From Pascua guehoae (lineage: Eukaryota; Basidiomycota; Tremellomycetes; Trichosporonales; Trichosporonaceae), in NCBI GenBank assembly GCA_001600415.1, contig BCJX01000002.1, positions 2,763,553 to 2,827,552 of the forward strand: a stretch of DNA of 64,000 bases. Direction: 5' to 3'. Under the pieces are notes generated by a model. The model was not told where the DNA came from and ran no database searches. It worked only from the letters and a program-made list of their open reading frames with translations. The position numbers and the translations under genes are program-made. Shown one piece after another: positions 24,611 to 36,628 of this stretch. Each line of letters begins with the position of its first letter. Position 1 is the stretch's first letter.

Positions 24611-26920
24611 ATGGGCTACGCATCACCGCCCTCGCTGCCATCGTCGCAGCCTCCGACGCGCAAGCACTCGCTACACTACATCCTCTCGCCGACCGAAACC
24701 GAGCTCGCCCGCGATGCTCCCGACGTCCCAAGCGTCGCATCGCCGACTGCGGGGCTCCCCCGTCCGTCGTCATCAGCTTCATCCTCCATGTCCTACTCTG
24801 GAAGTATGAACAGCCCGAACAAGACCAGCGCCATTCAACGACATGGGAATGGTCACACAGCCCGACGACGGCCCAGGCTCGAAGACCTCCCTCGCGACGT
24901 CCTTGGTCGCATTGCCCTCAATGTCGTCGTCGACGACCGCGGACGGGCGGGACGCCCGTCACTCCTCCTCCCTCTCCTTCGCACGAGCCGCAGGTTGCAT
25001 AGCAAGCTCAACTTTGACGCCAACCCCGTGCTATACAACCGCCTGTTCCGGGCGACGTTTGACCTGAGTGCTCTAATCCGCCGCACGCAGTGGATGTTTG
25101 ATACAAAGACCGACGTTCCGGGCACGAGCAACAAGAGAGAGCTCTTTGCCAACCCACGCTCATGGGCAATCGAATATCGCGACCGCTGGGCTTTGCGAAA
25201 CTACATGCGTGCGTGTATCGCCCACCAGACGGTCAATCTCCCCGGTAGGAACAGGGGTACCAACGGGCGGGACAAGGAAGTGTGGGCTCTTTGGTTCCTA
25301 TGGACAGAGAATGGTGAGTTCATGCCATGTCCAGCCTTGACCCTGGTGGTCGACCACACGTCACTCACACCCATCGCAGACCAGAAGAATCTCCAGTTCC
25401 TCACCGACGAGTGCCTGTACCACAAGTGGTCCATGGTATGGTACAAGGACGTCCTGCTCACCCCGACGCTCTCCCCGGTGTACCCAAACGACCCTGCTGA
25501 AAAGTCAATCATCTCGTGGATCGCCGTTCTCTCTGGCGGCGACATGTTTGTCGAGATGACCCCCACCGAGGTCGACGAGAAGATTTACATGCTCCGCCCA
25601 TACGTCTTTGGGTGCCACAACTATGAGATTCTCTACGCGCCATGGACGTACAAATACCTCCCATTGTGCGAGGCGGGCTGTAAGAGACACCCACCCGTCA
25701 CCGGTAGGACGGTCCCGTACAAGCGATTTGGCCATTCGCACATGCGCGCACCACCACCCATGGTGTCGGGCTCGTACCTTGCCTTTTTCCGTCTGCTCGA
25801 ACGGCAGCCCTCACGCATGGGCGTCCGCGCGGGCAGCACCTACTTCAAGGGCGAGCACCCCACGGGCACCTTTACGGTCACCAACATTTTGCCGTCGTTT
25901 TACCACGACATTGAGTGGCAGCGCAACACGGTCTGCCAGGACCTGCACACGTCACCAGGTCTGCCTCCCTTGACGTTCCTCGGCGCTCTCCAAGGCTTCT
26001 GGCGCGGCAATGCCCTCTTTTTCGACTTTGAGGCGTACCGCCAGATCCTCGGAGGCAACATGCGTGCCGTGTACACCAACACGTTTGTCCAGCACGCTGT
26101 CGAGGCCCAGTTCCGCGAGACGGTGATCCGAGTCCGCAAAGAGGACGTTGGCGGAAAGGGCAACATCCTGAATGCAGGATTCGCCGACGACGAGACGGAG
26201 GAGGAGCAGCAGTACATTATCGACGGCTACGGCCACGAGGTGCTCACCGGTGACGCAATTTACGCGCCCGAGGCCCCAGGCTGGACAAAGGAGATTCTCC
26301 TCTCTGGTGTCGTGAGTCTTCCGCCCTTTGCCGTACATACCAGATACTGACCAGCACAGGTCTGCTCGAGCTGGGGCACGTCGCGTATCCGTGGCCGCGT
26401 CCGTGCATGGGACGGTCTCGTCACCATCTCGATTGGCGTTTCGCGCCCGTACCCAATGGGCAAGTGGGTGTGGCGTGGCTACATCCACACGGGTGGTTAC
26501 TTTATCGGCCGGTGGCGCGACACGTACACACCGCCAGAGCAGAACGGGTACGAAGGCCCGCTGGCCTTTGTCCGCGCCGGCGACATCATGTACCCCCGCT
26601 TCTTCCCGACGTCCATGGCGAAGGGGAGCGGCGTGGACATGGTCAACCCCGACGCGACGGGCGTACCCCAGGGTCCCATGCCAGGCGGCACCTATGTTGT
26701 CAATGGCCGCACCTACCGGACGCCGCATGTCGCCCAGTCGCCATCGGCGTTTTCGACCTATTCGAATCACTCAAACTCGAACCACGATGATCCGATGGAC
26801 GGGACGCGCGGCAAGCGCAAGTCGTCTCAGGAGAACAGCGATGGGCGGCCAAAGAGCCGGAGCAGGCTCAATACCGCCGGCAGCGCCGGTTCGCGTTACG
26901 ACCCTCGCGACGATCGATGA
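24611..26920 (+). CDS. F-box-like protein
   Basis: Exons 24611-25313, 25380-26311 and 26360-26920, 731 residues. After a Ser/Pro-rich N-terminus, residues about 85-140 read LEDLPRDVLGRIALNVV...LLPLLRTSRRLHSKLN...LYNRLFRATFD, an F-box pattern (LP-x-hydrophobic-L then a conserved late-helix LY). The rest is a large globular region rich in aromatics (for example WKYLPL-like and GYIHTGGYFIGRWRDTYTP) and a basic Ser-rich tail. F-box proteins are substrate receptors of SCF ubiquitin ligases; the target here is unknown. Both introns have CTGAC or similar branch points; the first (66 bases, GTGAGT to CGCAG) is a multiple of three and stop-free. An in-frame GTG upstream was rejected as the start in favour of the first ATG. 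Confidence 0.78.
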
Positions 26921-27505
26921 GCACGTGCGCGAGCAGGCGTGCGCGTGCAGGCGTGCGCGAGCTCCGTGTGGTACCATCTGTGAAAAGCGGAGGGCGTGTA
27001 GTTTGAGGTGAGCGGCAGGGTGCGTTCGACGAGTGATTGCAGGACACACTCCGAACGCAACAGACAACGTAGCGGAACAGAACGTAGACCCACGACAGGT
27101 GTAGCGAGCACGATTAGCAGGACCCGTGCGGCGTTGGCAGGGGCGGCAGAGGAGTGACAAGCGGCGGCTGTGGCGTAGATGTCTAGACTAGTACTCTGTA
27201 TCTCGCGAGCCCGAACACTGTACTTTATGTATGCTGTGCATCGTGTGCTGGTCGGAGAAGAAGACCAAGTGCAAGGGGAGTGTGGACGCGTAGGGAAGAC
27301 TGCAACACGAGGACGGGACCAGCATGGGCGGGATGGCCCGGATGACTATCAATGGCGCAATGAGCGCACGCATACCGCGCGAGTGGGGCGCCACCCACGT
27401 GCCTGGAGTGTGGTGACTCGTCAAACTCATTTGTGTACAAAAAGTTGGCCCACTCGTCATTTACACCCACCCACCAACCCCAGCTCCTCTGTCGTCTCCT
27501 GCACC
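26921..27505. other. Intergenic between the F-box-like gene and MDE1
   Basis: No gene seen. The last 60 bases are rich in CCACCC and CTCC, as expected for the MDE1 leader. Confidence 0.55.
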
Positions 27506-28440
27506 ATGTCCACAGTCAACATTCCCGGCGTCGGCGACATTGTCCCGCTCTCAAGGGAGGCAGAGGTGCTCGTCCAGAGCGACGACCCGGAGCACGTGAG
27601 TTGAGTCGGTCCGGGGGGATTTGAAGGTTGGGAGTGGGCTGCTGTCTGTGCTGGCTGGTGGTGTGCTGGTTGCTGGCCTGGGGGTGGGGGNNNNNNNNNN
27701 NNNNNNNNNNNNNNNNNNNNNNNNNNNNNNNNNNNNNNNNNNNNNNNNNNNNNNNNNNNNNNNNNNNNNNNNNNNNNNNNNNNNNNNNNNNNNNNNNNNN
27801 NNNNNNNNNNNNNNNNNNNNNNNNNNNNNNNNNNNNNNNNNNNNNNNNNNNNNNNNNNNNNNNNNNNNNNNNNNNNNNNNNNNNNNNNNNNNNNNNNNNN
27901 NNNNNNNNNNNNNNNNNNNNNNNNNNNNNNNNNNNNNNNNNNNNNNNNNNNNNNNNNNNNNNNNNNNNNNNNNNNNNNNNNNNNNNNNNNNNNNNNNNNN
28001 NNNNNNNNNNNNNNNNNNNNNNNNNNNNNNNNNNNNNNNNNNNNNNNNNNNNNNNNNNNNNNNNNNNNNNNNNNNNNNNNNNNNNNNNNNNNNNNNNNNN
28101 NNNNNNNNNNNNNNNNNNNNNNNNNNNNNNNNNNNNNNNNNNNNNNNNNNNNNNNNNNNNNNNNNNNNNNNNNNNNNNNNNNNNNNNNNNNNNNNNNNNN
28201 NNNNNNNNNNNNNNNNNNNNNNNNNNNNNNNNNNNNNNNNNNNNNNNNNNNNNNNNNNNNNNNNNNNNNNNNNNNNNNNNNNNNNNNNNNNNNNNNNNNN
28301 NNNNNNNNNNNNNNNNNNNNNNNNNNNNNNNNNNNNNNNNNNNNNGTCCCAGGCCCAGGCTAGGTGCTAGGTGCTAGGTGCTACGTGCCCGACGGTGTGA
28401 TGAGCGGCGCTGATCGCAGAGCTCGGATGGGTCACGGGCA

Positions 28441-28522
<82 letters not shown>

Positions 28523-31001
28523 GTGGTTATATGGGCTGGGATTTGGGTGAATTGGGTGGACTCGGGAGTGGTAGAAGAGTGGAGGGTGGGGTGAGGGAGC
28601 GAGGGGTGTGGGGTTGTGAACGGCGAGAGCCCTCTGATGCTGCACAGTGTGTGCTGGACTGCAGGGTTGAGTGGACAGCAGGCTCGTATGGACTGCGGGC
28701 TCGAGTGTGCTGGCTCGAGTGTGCAGGCTCGAGTGGAGAGCGGGCTCGAGTGGACAGCAGGCTTGAATGGACAGTACCCTCGAGTGGACAGCACCCTCGA
28801 GTGAACAGCTGGCTCGAGTGGAGAGCACCCTCGAGTCGACAGCAGCCTCTGCTGGGCAGACTCGGCCGCCCGTCGACAGATTGGAGACTGGCCATGAACG
28901 CCTGGATGCGATACTCTGGACTGGCACGCCGCGCTGGTGGCCAGACATGACGAGTTGGCCATGAACCCACCCATGTCGTCCCTCGTCCCTACCTAACACC
29001 TCCCACCGCGACTGACCTCGTCCCTGTCCCCTCAACCCAAGTGGAACTCGTTCTCCGACCCATGCTCCACTCCCAACGAACATGCCACGCTAACGCCAGC
29101 CCGCTCGTCTACCTCGCCCCCTCTGGCGTGCAGAAGGAGCGTATTCTCGCAGAGCACATGTTCGTCCTCCCCTTTGCGCAGAGCAGCGTGCCCAAGCCCG
29201 GGAGCAAGCGCGACTTTGTGCGCGTGCCGAGCAAAAGGGTACGTCGTGATTGGGGCTGGGAACAGGGCTGGGGACGTGTAGTCTGGAACCGCATGGGAGA
29301 GGCGGGAGGGTGCTAGGTTGTTGGATTGGCGGGGAGCTCTGTGGATGGGGTAGTGCTTTCCCGTACTTTGCCCGTGCTCGTTATGTGCTGGACGACGGGT
29401 GCTGTCGCCCTGTCATCTACTGCTCCTCCCTACCACAATTGCCACTCGTGCTGCTGTCTCCTCTTGCTGCTGAAAGACGTCGCCTCGCACGCTGTCATCT
29501 TCTGCTTCATTCCACCCCCCTCGCCCGGGTCAATGCTGCAGCCCGTACCCAATAACCCCCATGCTTGGCCCGCTCACACCACAGGGCCTGTCCGAGTCCC
29601 AGTGCACCCCCCTCTTCTGGAACGCTTTTACGCAGCGCGAGGCCCAGTCGTGCATCCACACGCATAGCCAGAATGCTGGTAAGTCTGTCCGTTGGCATGG
29701 GTTGGTGGCGAGGTTTTGCCGTGGCTGGAGTTCGGAGCGGCCACACTGTGCGCGATCAAACCGTTTCTGGGGTGGTTGCGATCGTGCCCAACACGATCGC
29801 ACGTGTGCGTTCGCATTGCGACATCTTGGAGTGGCTCATCGCCGTGAAACCGGAGTGGCTCATCGCCGTGAAACTGGAGTGGTTCATCGCCGTGAAACGC
29901 CCCGGACGGACGCGGCGGCGGACAGCCAACGGAGGCGGCCAACGGAGGCGGCGGTTTAATTTCTCGGTTCCCGGTTCGATTTGTCTCGCAGAATTGTCTT
30001 GTGGCGGAAACCTGGCTGTGGTCGACACCCAATTGTCCCTCCCAGTTTCAATACCCCAGATCTTGATCTAAGGTGATCCAGATTAAGATTTTTCTTCTTC
30101 TTTTTCTCCTTTTGTCTGTCTCGTCTTAGTCTGCTGTGCAGATCGAACGAGATCTAGAGCACAGCACGCACTAGATCCAGGATATATTTGGCCGTGTCTC
30201 TCGTGCCTTGGGGCGGGCGCATTCAGCTGGATCCAAGACATGTGGGCGCGTTATCATGACTAGTGGGCGGCATGTCGGTTAGCCGCTGCGGACACGTCCG
30301 CTTTGGGAGCGGCGCGACTCGAACGTATCGCATCGCTGGGTTGTCGCCTCCTGGGCCACGTCGTCTCCCGTCCCAGACCCTCCTTGACCTAACGCGGTGA
30401 CTAACCTCGCCTGCCCTCTCTCCGGACCCCCCCTACCCAACCGCACACACCCCCCCACTAACCCACAGTGATGCTCACGCTCCTGCTTGGCAAGACGGCC
30501 AAGTCGTTCCGCATCTCACACCAGGAGATGATCAAGGGCGTGCGCACGGGCGGCGTCGGCCCGACGCTCGCATACTTTAACACGCTCGAGGTGCCCATCA
30601 TTGAGAACACGGCGCGCGAAGAGGACCTGACCGAGAGCATGGCCAAGGCGATGGAAGAGTACCCCCATGCCGCGGCCATTCTTGTGCGCCGCCACGGCGT
30701 GTATGTGTGGGGTGAGTCTTGGAACCCGGGGGATGTTTGGTGACTTAGGGGGTGGGGTGGGGTGGGGTGGGGAGAGTACAGTGGTGGTAAGCTGCAATGA
30801 CGGCTATTCCACGTCGATCGCCTGTGCCTCTCCCAACCTCGATCCCATCTTCCCAACCCAAACCCCCACGAAGCACTCCGTCGCTAACAACCAGGCCCGA
30901 CATGGGAGTCGGCCAAGACCCAGGCCGAGTGCCTCGACTACCTCTTCGAGATTGCCGTCAAGATGCTCCAGGCCGGCCTGCCTCTCGTCGGCGACGAGTA
31001 G
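27506..31001 (+). CDS. MDE1: Methylthioribulose-1-phosphate dehydratase, interrupted by an assembly gap
   Basis: Exons seen: 27506-27595, 29100-29238, 29585-29678, 30469-30711 and 30895-31001. Enzyme of the methionine salvage pathway, cytosolic, class II aldolase/adducin fold. Visible: QSDDPEH near the start, [22 protein letters not shown], the zinc-binding HTHSQNA, the IPIIENTA-like [12 protein letters not shown], and RRHGVYVWG. The stop follows LPLVGDE. The segment that should carry the conserved GTGGG motif is absent from the visible sequence and must lie in, or next to, the run of N at 27691-28345. Introns 3 and 4 as visible are 346 and 790 bases; the intron containing the gap exceeds 1.4 kb and holds a G homopolymer and a minisatellite. 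Phases match at every junction that can be tested. Confidence 0.88.
27691..28345. other. Assembly gap, 655 N
   Basis: Unresolved bases inside MDE1, flanked on the left by a G-rich run (GGGGGTGGGGG). Confidence 0.98.
28441..28521. repeat. G homopolymer of 81 bases
   Basis: Uninterrupted G inside the first large MDE1 intron. The length may be a sequencing or assembly effect. Confidence 0.9.
28665..28858. repeat. 17-bp minisatellite with CTCGAGTGG core, about 10 copies
   Basis: Tandem units of the form GCTCGAGTGGACAGCAG, each 17 bases with a few substitutions (GAATGG, GAGAGC, GTCGAC). It lies within an MDE1 intron. Confidence 0.85.
29828..29898. repeat. 24-bp direct repeat, three copies
   Basis: Three adjacent copies of GGAGTGGCTCATCGCCGTGA followed by AAC and a variable base, with single substitutions, inside the 790-base MDE1 intron. 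Confidence 0.85.
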
Positions 31002-31828
31002 GTGTGGGCACCGGGCCAGTCCTGCAGGTAAGAACAAGGGATGCGAATCATTGCCAAGTCGCAGTGGGGAGGGGTTAGAATATTACAATTGTTATGCCAC
31101 CACCTATGATACAAGTTGGCCGGAGCGGGGGGGAGGGGCACTGAAGAGCCGGCTTGGCCAGGAGCAATACTCGCTGCACTACTGGCGTTTACAGTATGTA
31201 AGGAAAAGGTTTGTGATACGGCACAGGGATGCCGAGGCATGCATCTCTTCACCTCTGCTGGCATTACGAGCCCGGCAGAGAGAGACAGTGTCCTCACGAA
31301 CCTTTTCCTCACATACTGTATCTCGTGGGTCTTGACCAGCGACGGGACTCGCTGTCATGGTATCCACAGTCACCTCGAGCTCTCTGGGACAAAGGCGCTG
31401 GCCCAATTATGGGACAATAAAGTACAAACTTCCCCAGATGCACAGCTTGCTCGTACTATGGATGTAGAGTGCCAATGCTCACCATCGAGCGTGGCCGAGC
31501 TCAATGTGGCAGTCAATACTGTCCAGTCACACCTGCAGCCTACACTTGCATCCAGCTCAAGATTCCACCACCCCATGACGCTCAAGCCTCGCTAGACTGC
31601 AGACTGGCGGCCGGCTTGTCTATTCCACGTGCTCGTTCAACCGTGCTGAAAACGAGGCTGTCTGCCAGTCTCACCAGGGCGAGTTTACCATCCTCGACGT
31701 GCCAGCTACCCAACTCGAAGCGCCACAACTCTCCCCGCCACACTGGACATCCCTCGTCCTCGTCCTCGTCCTCGTCTTCCACAACTCTTCTTGTGCACTT
31801 TGGTATGCTACAGAGGGACAAAAACCGC
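31002..31828. other. Intergenic between MDE1 and tRNA-Pro
   Basis: No gene seen. A CCTCGTCCTCGTCCTCGTC microsatellite lies at about 31752-31775. Confidence 0.5.
31820..31824 (-). terminator. Pol III oligo-T after tRNA-Pro
   Basis: Five T on the minus strand four bases beyond the tRNA 3' end. Confidence 0.75.
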
Positions 31829-31932
31829 GGCCCTCGCCCGGATTCGAACCGGGGCCCACTCCCATGAGGAAGAACAAGCTTAGGACTGAACAGAACCCTA
31901 AGAGAGTATGATAACCACTACACCACGAGAGC
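31829..31932 (-). tRNA. tRNA-Pro(AGG) with a 31-base intron
   Basis: The acceptor GCTCTCG pairs with CGAGGGC (one T-G), discriminator C as is usual for eukaryotic tRNA-Pro. Anticodon stem CTCTC/GGGAG, loop T-T-AGG-G-T; T arm CCCGG-TTCGAAT-CCGGG. The intron after position 37 contains CCTAAG, which can pair with the loop sequence TTAGG. One further G-C pair would extend the acceptor stem if the transcript began a base earlier. Confidence 0.92.
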
Positions 31933-32702
31933 CATGATGTGTCTGGCGGCGCCGAGGACTCGGCCGCGGCGCCGGGCCTGTCCACAGAACGGAGTTGATG
32001 ATGGGCGAGGGGAGGAGGGGTGAATGAGAACTCAGTCCTTGGGCTGAGGTGATGGCATAGGTCAAGGCTGCATAAGGCTGGCTAGTTGAGCACACGACCC
32101 TGATTTGTGATGTCTTGCGGGTTGGTGGAGTGAAATGTAAACTGGCTTGGGGTGACATTCCACCAGCTCCCTGCACCCGTGTACATCTCGAAAGCCAAGA
32201 TTGGAACACGGTCGTTGTGGCAGGTGTCGAGTTGTGCCGCTGCTGTTCACAGTCGATGGAGCGGCTACAGGCAGTACAAAGAACCCCCGTCGCGTTGACG
32301 ACGTCAGACTCGCCGAACCCCACCGACGACCGCCCCGCGGGACCACGGATTAGTCGTTGAGCACAGAAACTTGAACAGCGCATGCATATGTGTCTCATGT
32401 AATCCCGGCGAGCGCATGCACGCGCATCAACACCAATGCATGCATGCTATCCACCCACGACGGGGGCAAGGTTTCTCTGCGAGAGCTGCAGAAATGTGCC
32501 ACTCTCAAGTGGCATTTCAGGGCCCACCACCCAAAAATGCGGGGCCACATTTAAACAACCCAAGGCCAAAAGTTGTAACCTTGGAAATGAAATGCCAGTG
32601 GCCTCTTGGCTCACCCAGGTGACACCTCTCACCGCTCACCACATGACCACCGCGTGCATCTCGGCCATCTCTGCTTGTCGTCTGTACAAACCCACCCTTG
32701 CC
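31933..32702. other. Intergenic between tRNA-Pro and PUS4
   Basis: No gene seen; upstream region of PUS4 and 5' flank of tRNA-Pro. Confidence 0.5.
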
Positions 32703-34992
32703 ATGCCGAAAGCAACCCCCACGCCGCCCCTGCCCCTCAACGGCCTCTTCCCCATCGCCAAGCCGTCGGGCCCGACGTCGTGAGTCTACGTCCTGGGTAG
32801 TGGGGCTTGTGGACTGGGACATTGTTCTCAAGTATGGCGATGAGGCCTGAGAACCCGTCTTCCCCATCCATGACGTCCCGCACACGCTCCACATGTTCTA
32901 CTCTCCGGCCTCTACACATGCTCTACACTCGCCCGCTCGCTCGCTGACACCCAGGATGCGCGTCATCGACTCAATCAACCCGCTCCTCCTCGACTCGCGC
33001 CTGTTTGACGACCCGAACAAGCCGCGCGAGTTTGCGCACAAGCGCAAAGAGCGCAACAAGCGCAAGAAGAATGCGACCCACATGGGCCTCAAGATTGGCC
33101 AGGGCGGGACGCTGGACCCGCTCGCGGACGGCGTGTTGGGTGAGTCGGCGCGTCGGTGGAGTGTGAGACGGCGGGTGGCGTGGTGTGTGTTTGTGTGTGT
33201 GNGGGGNGGGGGNGGGGGNGGGGGCCTAGGAAGGTGGGGGTGTCCGGCCGGTCGGCGGACCAGACGGGAGCAGCGGAGGGTGAGGTCAGAGAGGGCAGGG
33301 GCGGGTCTGGGTCCGTTGGGATGGGTCCGGTGTGCGTCGGGAGAGGCCAGGGGTGGCGCTGAGGAGAGGCCGAAGGGACAACGACGCTGGATTGAGCTGG
33401 GGCGTCCCGGGCGCAAGGAAACGGGTGATGAGAGGGGGGTTATCATCGGCAATGTAGTGGGTTGGGAAAGAGATGCTCGGCAATGCTCTTTATGCTGTCA
33501 CGGTGCGCGGCTGGGTGATGGACTGGGGGGTAGCCCTCTTGCTATGGTCACTGCCGTCCCACCAGAGGGGACTGGCTGGAAGGTGCTCTTTCTGGTTTCA
33601 CTGCGACTCGCTGGCGCCCCATACCGAGTACGGTCCTGACAACAGTGATTGGTGTTAACCGCGGAACGAAGCACCTGAACCGCTTCCTCGAGTGCTCAAA
33701 GGTGGGTAGCAACAACGAGACATGAACATGGCGTCTTGAGCTGGTTTGCGGTGGGCACGTGTACATGGCGACAAGCCAACCCTCCGTGCTACCGAGCTCT
33801 CCTCAGACGCTACACAACCGGGCCAGTGACTCATACCACAGGAATACGTGTCCATCGGCATGCTTGGTGTCGCGACGACCACATACGATGCCGAAGGCCC
33901 CATCTTATCCATGGGCAACAGCGACAATGTGACGCGTGAGGACATTGAACGTGTGCTGGACCAGTTCCGCGGCAGGATCAAGCAGACACCTCCAATGTAC
34001 GACTCTATCCTCCCCAGCTCTTCCCGCGCTTGCTGACGGACAGCTTCTCTGCACTCAAGATGGACGGCAAGCCGCTGTACGAGTACGCGCGCGAGAACAA
34101 GCCGCTGCCGCGCCCGATCCCGGTGCGCGAGGTGACCGTGTCGATTGACCTGATCGACTTCCAGCCCGCCGAAGTCACCCCCGGAGACGGTGGCCACACG
34201 TACCGCTGGCCCTCGGAGCGGCTCAGCGCCGACGAAAAGGCCGTCTTTTCGCGCCTGAACAAGATTGTCCACGACGCCGGTGGCGAGGGCGCCAACGCCG
34301 AGCCCGAGGTCGATGTCGAGGCGCCCGACGTTCCTGAAGTTTCGCCCGTGACCGGCAAGCGCCCCGCGTGCTTTACTGTCCGCATGACCGTGTCGTCGGG
34401 CACGTATGTGCGGAGCATTGTGCACGACATTGGCCTCGCGCTCGGATGCGGCGCGCACGTCGTCAAGCTCACGCGTACGCGCCAGGGCGAGTTTGTGCTC
34501 CACGGCGAAGACGAGGAGATTGCCGCTGCGCAGGAGCAGGCCGCCGCTGCGGCTGTGGGTGAGGCAAGCTCTGCAGAGGCGAGCGGTTCCGGCGAGGACG
34601 TGGGCGTGAAGGCCGAGGCCGAGACCAAGGCCGAGGCAGAGACCGAGGCCGAGGGCAACAACGAGGAGTCAGCCATGAACGTCGCCATGGCCGAGCCACC
34701 AGCCCCCGCCGACACGACCACAACCGCCATCCCCTGGGATGTCTGGGAGCGCGCCCTCGCCGAGCACAAGGCGACACTCGAGACCGAGAAGGCCGCACGC
34801 GAACAGGCGCGCGCGTCGGGCGTCTCGGACGAAGAGTACCAGACAACCTATTCGGAAGCCGCATGCTACCGCCGCCACCGCACCGGCGAGCTCAGGGAGT
34901 GGGAGCAGACGCTGCTCAAGCACTTTGTCCCTGTCGAGCTGCCCGTCGTCCGCGACTCCAAGTGGCGCGCACACCGCAATGCCCAATATTGA
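32703..34992 (+). CDS. PUS4: tRNA pseudouridine-55 synthase (TruB family)
   Basis: Exons 32703-32779, 32955-33139, 33646-33701, 33842-33996 and 34044-34992, 473 residues. The enzyme makes pseudouridine 55 in the T loop of tRNAs, in nucleus and mitochondria in yeast. Visible: [14 protein letters not shown] at the N-terminus, the catalytic loop [14 protein letters not shown] (the Asp is the nucleophile), [38 protein letters not shown] completed across a 47-base intron, and [17 protein letters not shown]. An acidic/Ala-Glu-rich insertion (about residues 330-375) precedes a C-terminal extension. The second intron (506 bases) contains a G-rich stretch with four N at 33202-33219. Neighbour USB1 converges with a spacer of 236 bases. 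Confidence 0.93.
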
Positions 34993-35228
34993 TGCGTTGA
35001 CCCCCGACTTTGACCCCAACTCCAGCCCACAACTCCCAACCAACCCCAAAAGTGTCTGCCATGTGCATGATTGTGCCCTAGCTACCATACATGATACACC
35101 CAATGTCTACCACATGCAATATGTACTCTGTCGCCTTGAGATTTGGCGCGTGGTCTGAGTTCGCCGCTGGCCACAGTGTGCTGACGACTGCCCCGTTTCT
35201 GTAGTGCTGGAGTATGCCGGGGTATGAC

Positions 35229-36628
35229 CTATAGCGGAATCCTTGTGACGACCTTTCCAACCTTGACACAGACGGCGGATACCTCCCATCCGCCCCGCGG
35301 CTGTTCTGCAAGGAGGCCCGCCTCGAACCGCCGTCCCAGCTCGGCGACGAGGTCTGGAGGAAACGGCTCCAACAGTCCAGAGGCTTCCTGCCCCGCTGGA
35401 TCTTCTAGCTCGCGACCTCCGTCCCTTCCCCCCATAGATGCCTCCCCCTCTTGCTCCTGCGCTCCCACCCCGTCCCCGCCCTCACCTCCAACCTTGTCCA
35501 TGCCCCCACTGCTCCCCTCACAAAGCGCCCAGGCCATACTGGCATGAAACTCGGCGTCGGCATGGTACAGCGGCAAATGGTACCGCCCCAACACACCATG
35601 CACGCGCTCGAGCATCCGCGCGAGCTCGCGCGCCCCCGCGCCCACGCGGAGGGCGAGGAACGCCCGGCCGCCCGGCAGACCCGCGGCCCCGGGGGCGTTG
35701 CGGTACGTCACGGGGTGCGGGGTGAGGCTGAGCCTGAACGGTGTGCCCGGCGTCGAGGCCGAGATCGAAGCGCGAGAAGCAGCGGTTGAGTCAGGGCGGG
35801 GACGGAGGGCGGCCGCAATGTCGGTGGGGAAGGAGGACAGGTGGCCGCGGCGGAGTGGGAGCGGGTGCGAGAGCGAGACGTGCAGGCAGCGCGGGGATGG
35901 GGGCGTTGGAGAGGAAGAAGAGGGACCAGGTGACGCCGAGGACGAAGCTGTCGATGCCGACGCCGACGACACGCGCTCACCCTCCCGGTCTAGGATCGGA
36001 TGCACCCCCTTCCCAGCTACTGCCACCATGTCGCCGATGACGCGCGCGAGGCGCCGAGACACGGGCACTGGGCATTAGCGTTCTGTCACCCCGATGCGCT
36101 GGACAGTGTGCTTGCAAGTCCAGAGCGTGTCGCTTCCGAGCCTCGCACTCGGTGTACCCTCGCTCTACCGAGAAATATCGCTCCAGTGCGCGACGCGGCG
36201 CCAGTGCCCATATACACTACGGCACTCACGCTCAACATAGACATGCGCGTAATAGTCGCCGTCGACAAACGGCCGCGCGCGCCGTCGGCCCTGGTGGAGA
36301 TGCGGCGTGTCTGCGGCCGCAGCGAAGGATGAGGGCAGAGTCGGGAGGGCGCGTTTGGGCTTTGGCTTGGGCGCGGGCTTTGGTTTGGGCAGACTGGGCT
36401 TCAACTTGGACTGTGCGTCGAGTTGGGCCTTGGGTTCCGTCTCGGGTGTGGGTTTGGGTCTCGTCTCGCCGTTGCCGCCATCACCGTTCGAGGTGAGCGA
36501 TGGTGGCACCACCTTCGGTCTGGGGTCAGCTTGCACTACCATATCCGTACTTGTGCTCACCGCTTCGGCGACGGCGCGCCGTCGCTGTGACCGTTGCTAT
36601 CGCTGCTCGAGTAGTCGACGAGCGGCAT
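35229..36628 (-). CDS. USB1: U6 snRNA 3'-5' phosphodiesterase
   Basis: Exons 36628-36561, 36519-36230 and 36067-35229, 398 residues. Usb1 trims the oligo-U tail of U6 snRNA in the nucleus and leaves a protected end. The start MPLVDYSSSDSNG is typical of the family; next come LPTLPSSF, HLHQGRRRARPFVDGDYYAHVYVE and the two 2H-phosphoesterase motifs, HVSLSHPL and FHASMAW, which supply the catalytic His-x-Ser pairs. The C-terminus CVKVGKVVTRIPL also fits. A Lys/Pro-rich linker and a Gly/Glu-rich insert after the second motif make it longer than the yeast protein. Introns 41 and 162 bases. It is divergent from the methyltransferase gene. Confidence 0.93.

Noticed and set aside
27691..28345. Open frames through the gap
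   Set aside because: They are translations of N and carry no information.
28367..29083. Minus-strand Pro-rich frames beside the G homopolymer
   Set aside because: Poly-Pro comes from the homopolymer; the rest is the minisatellite inside an MDE1 intron.
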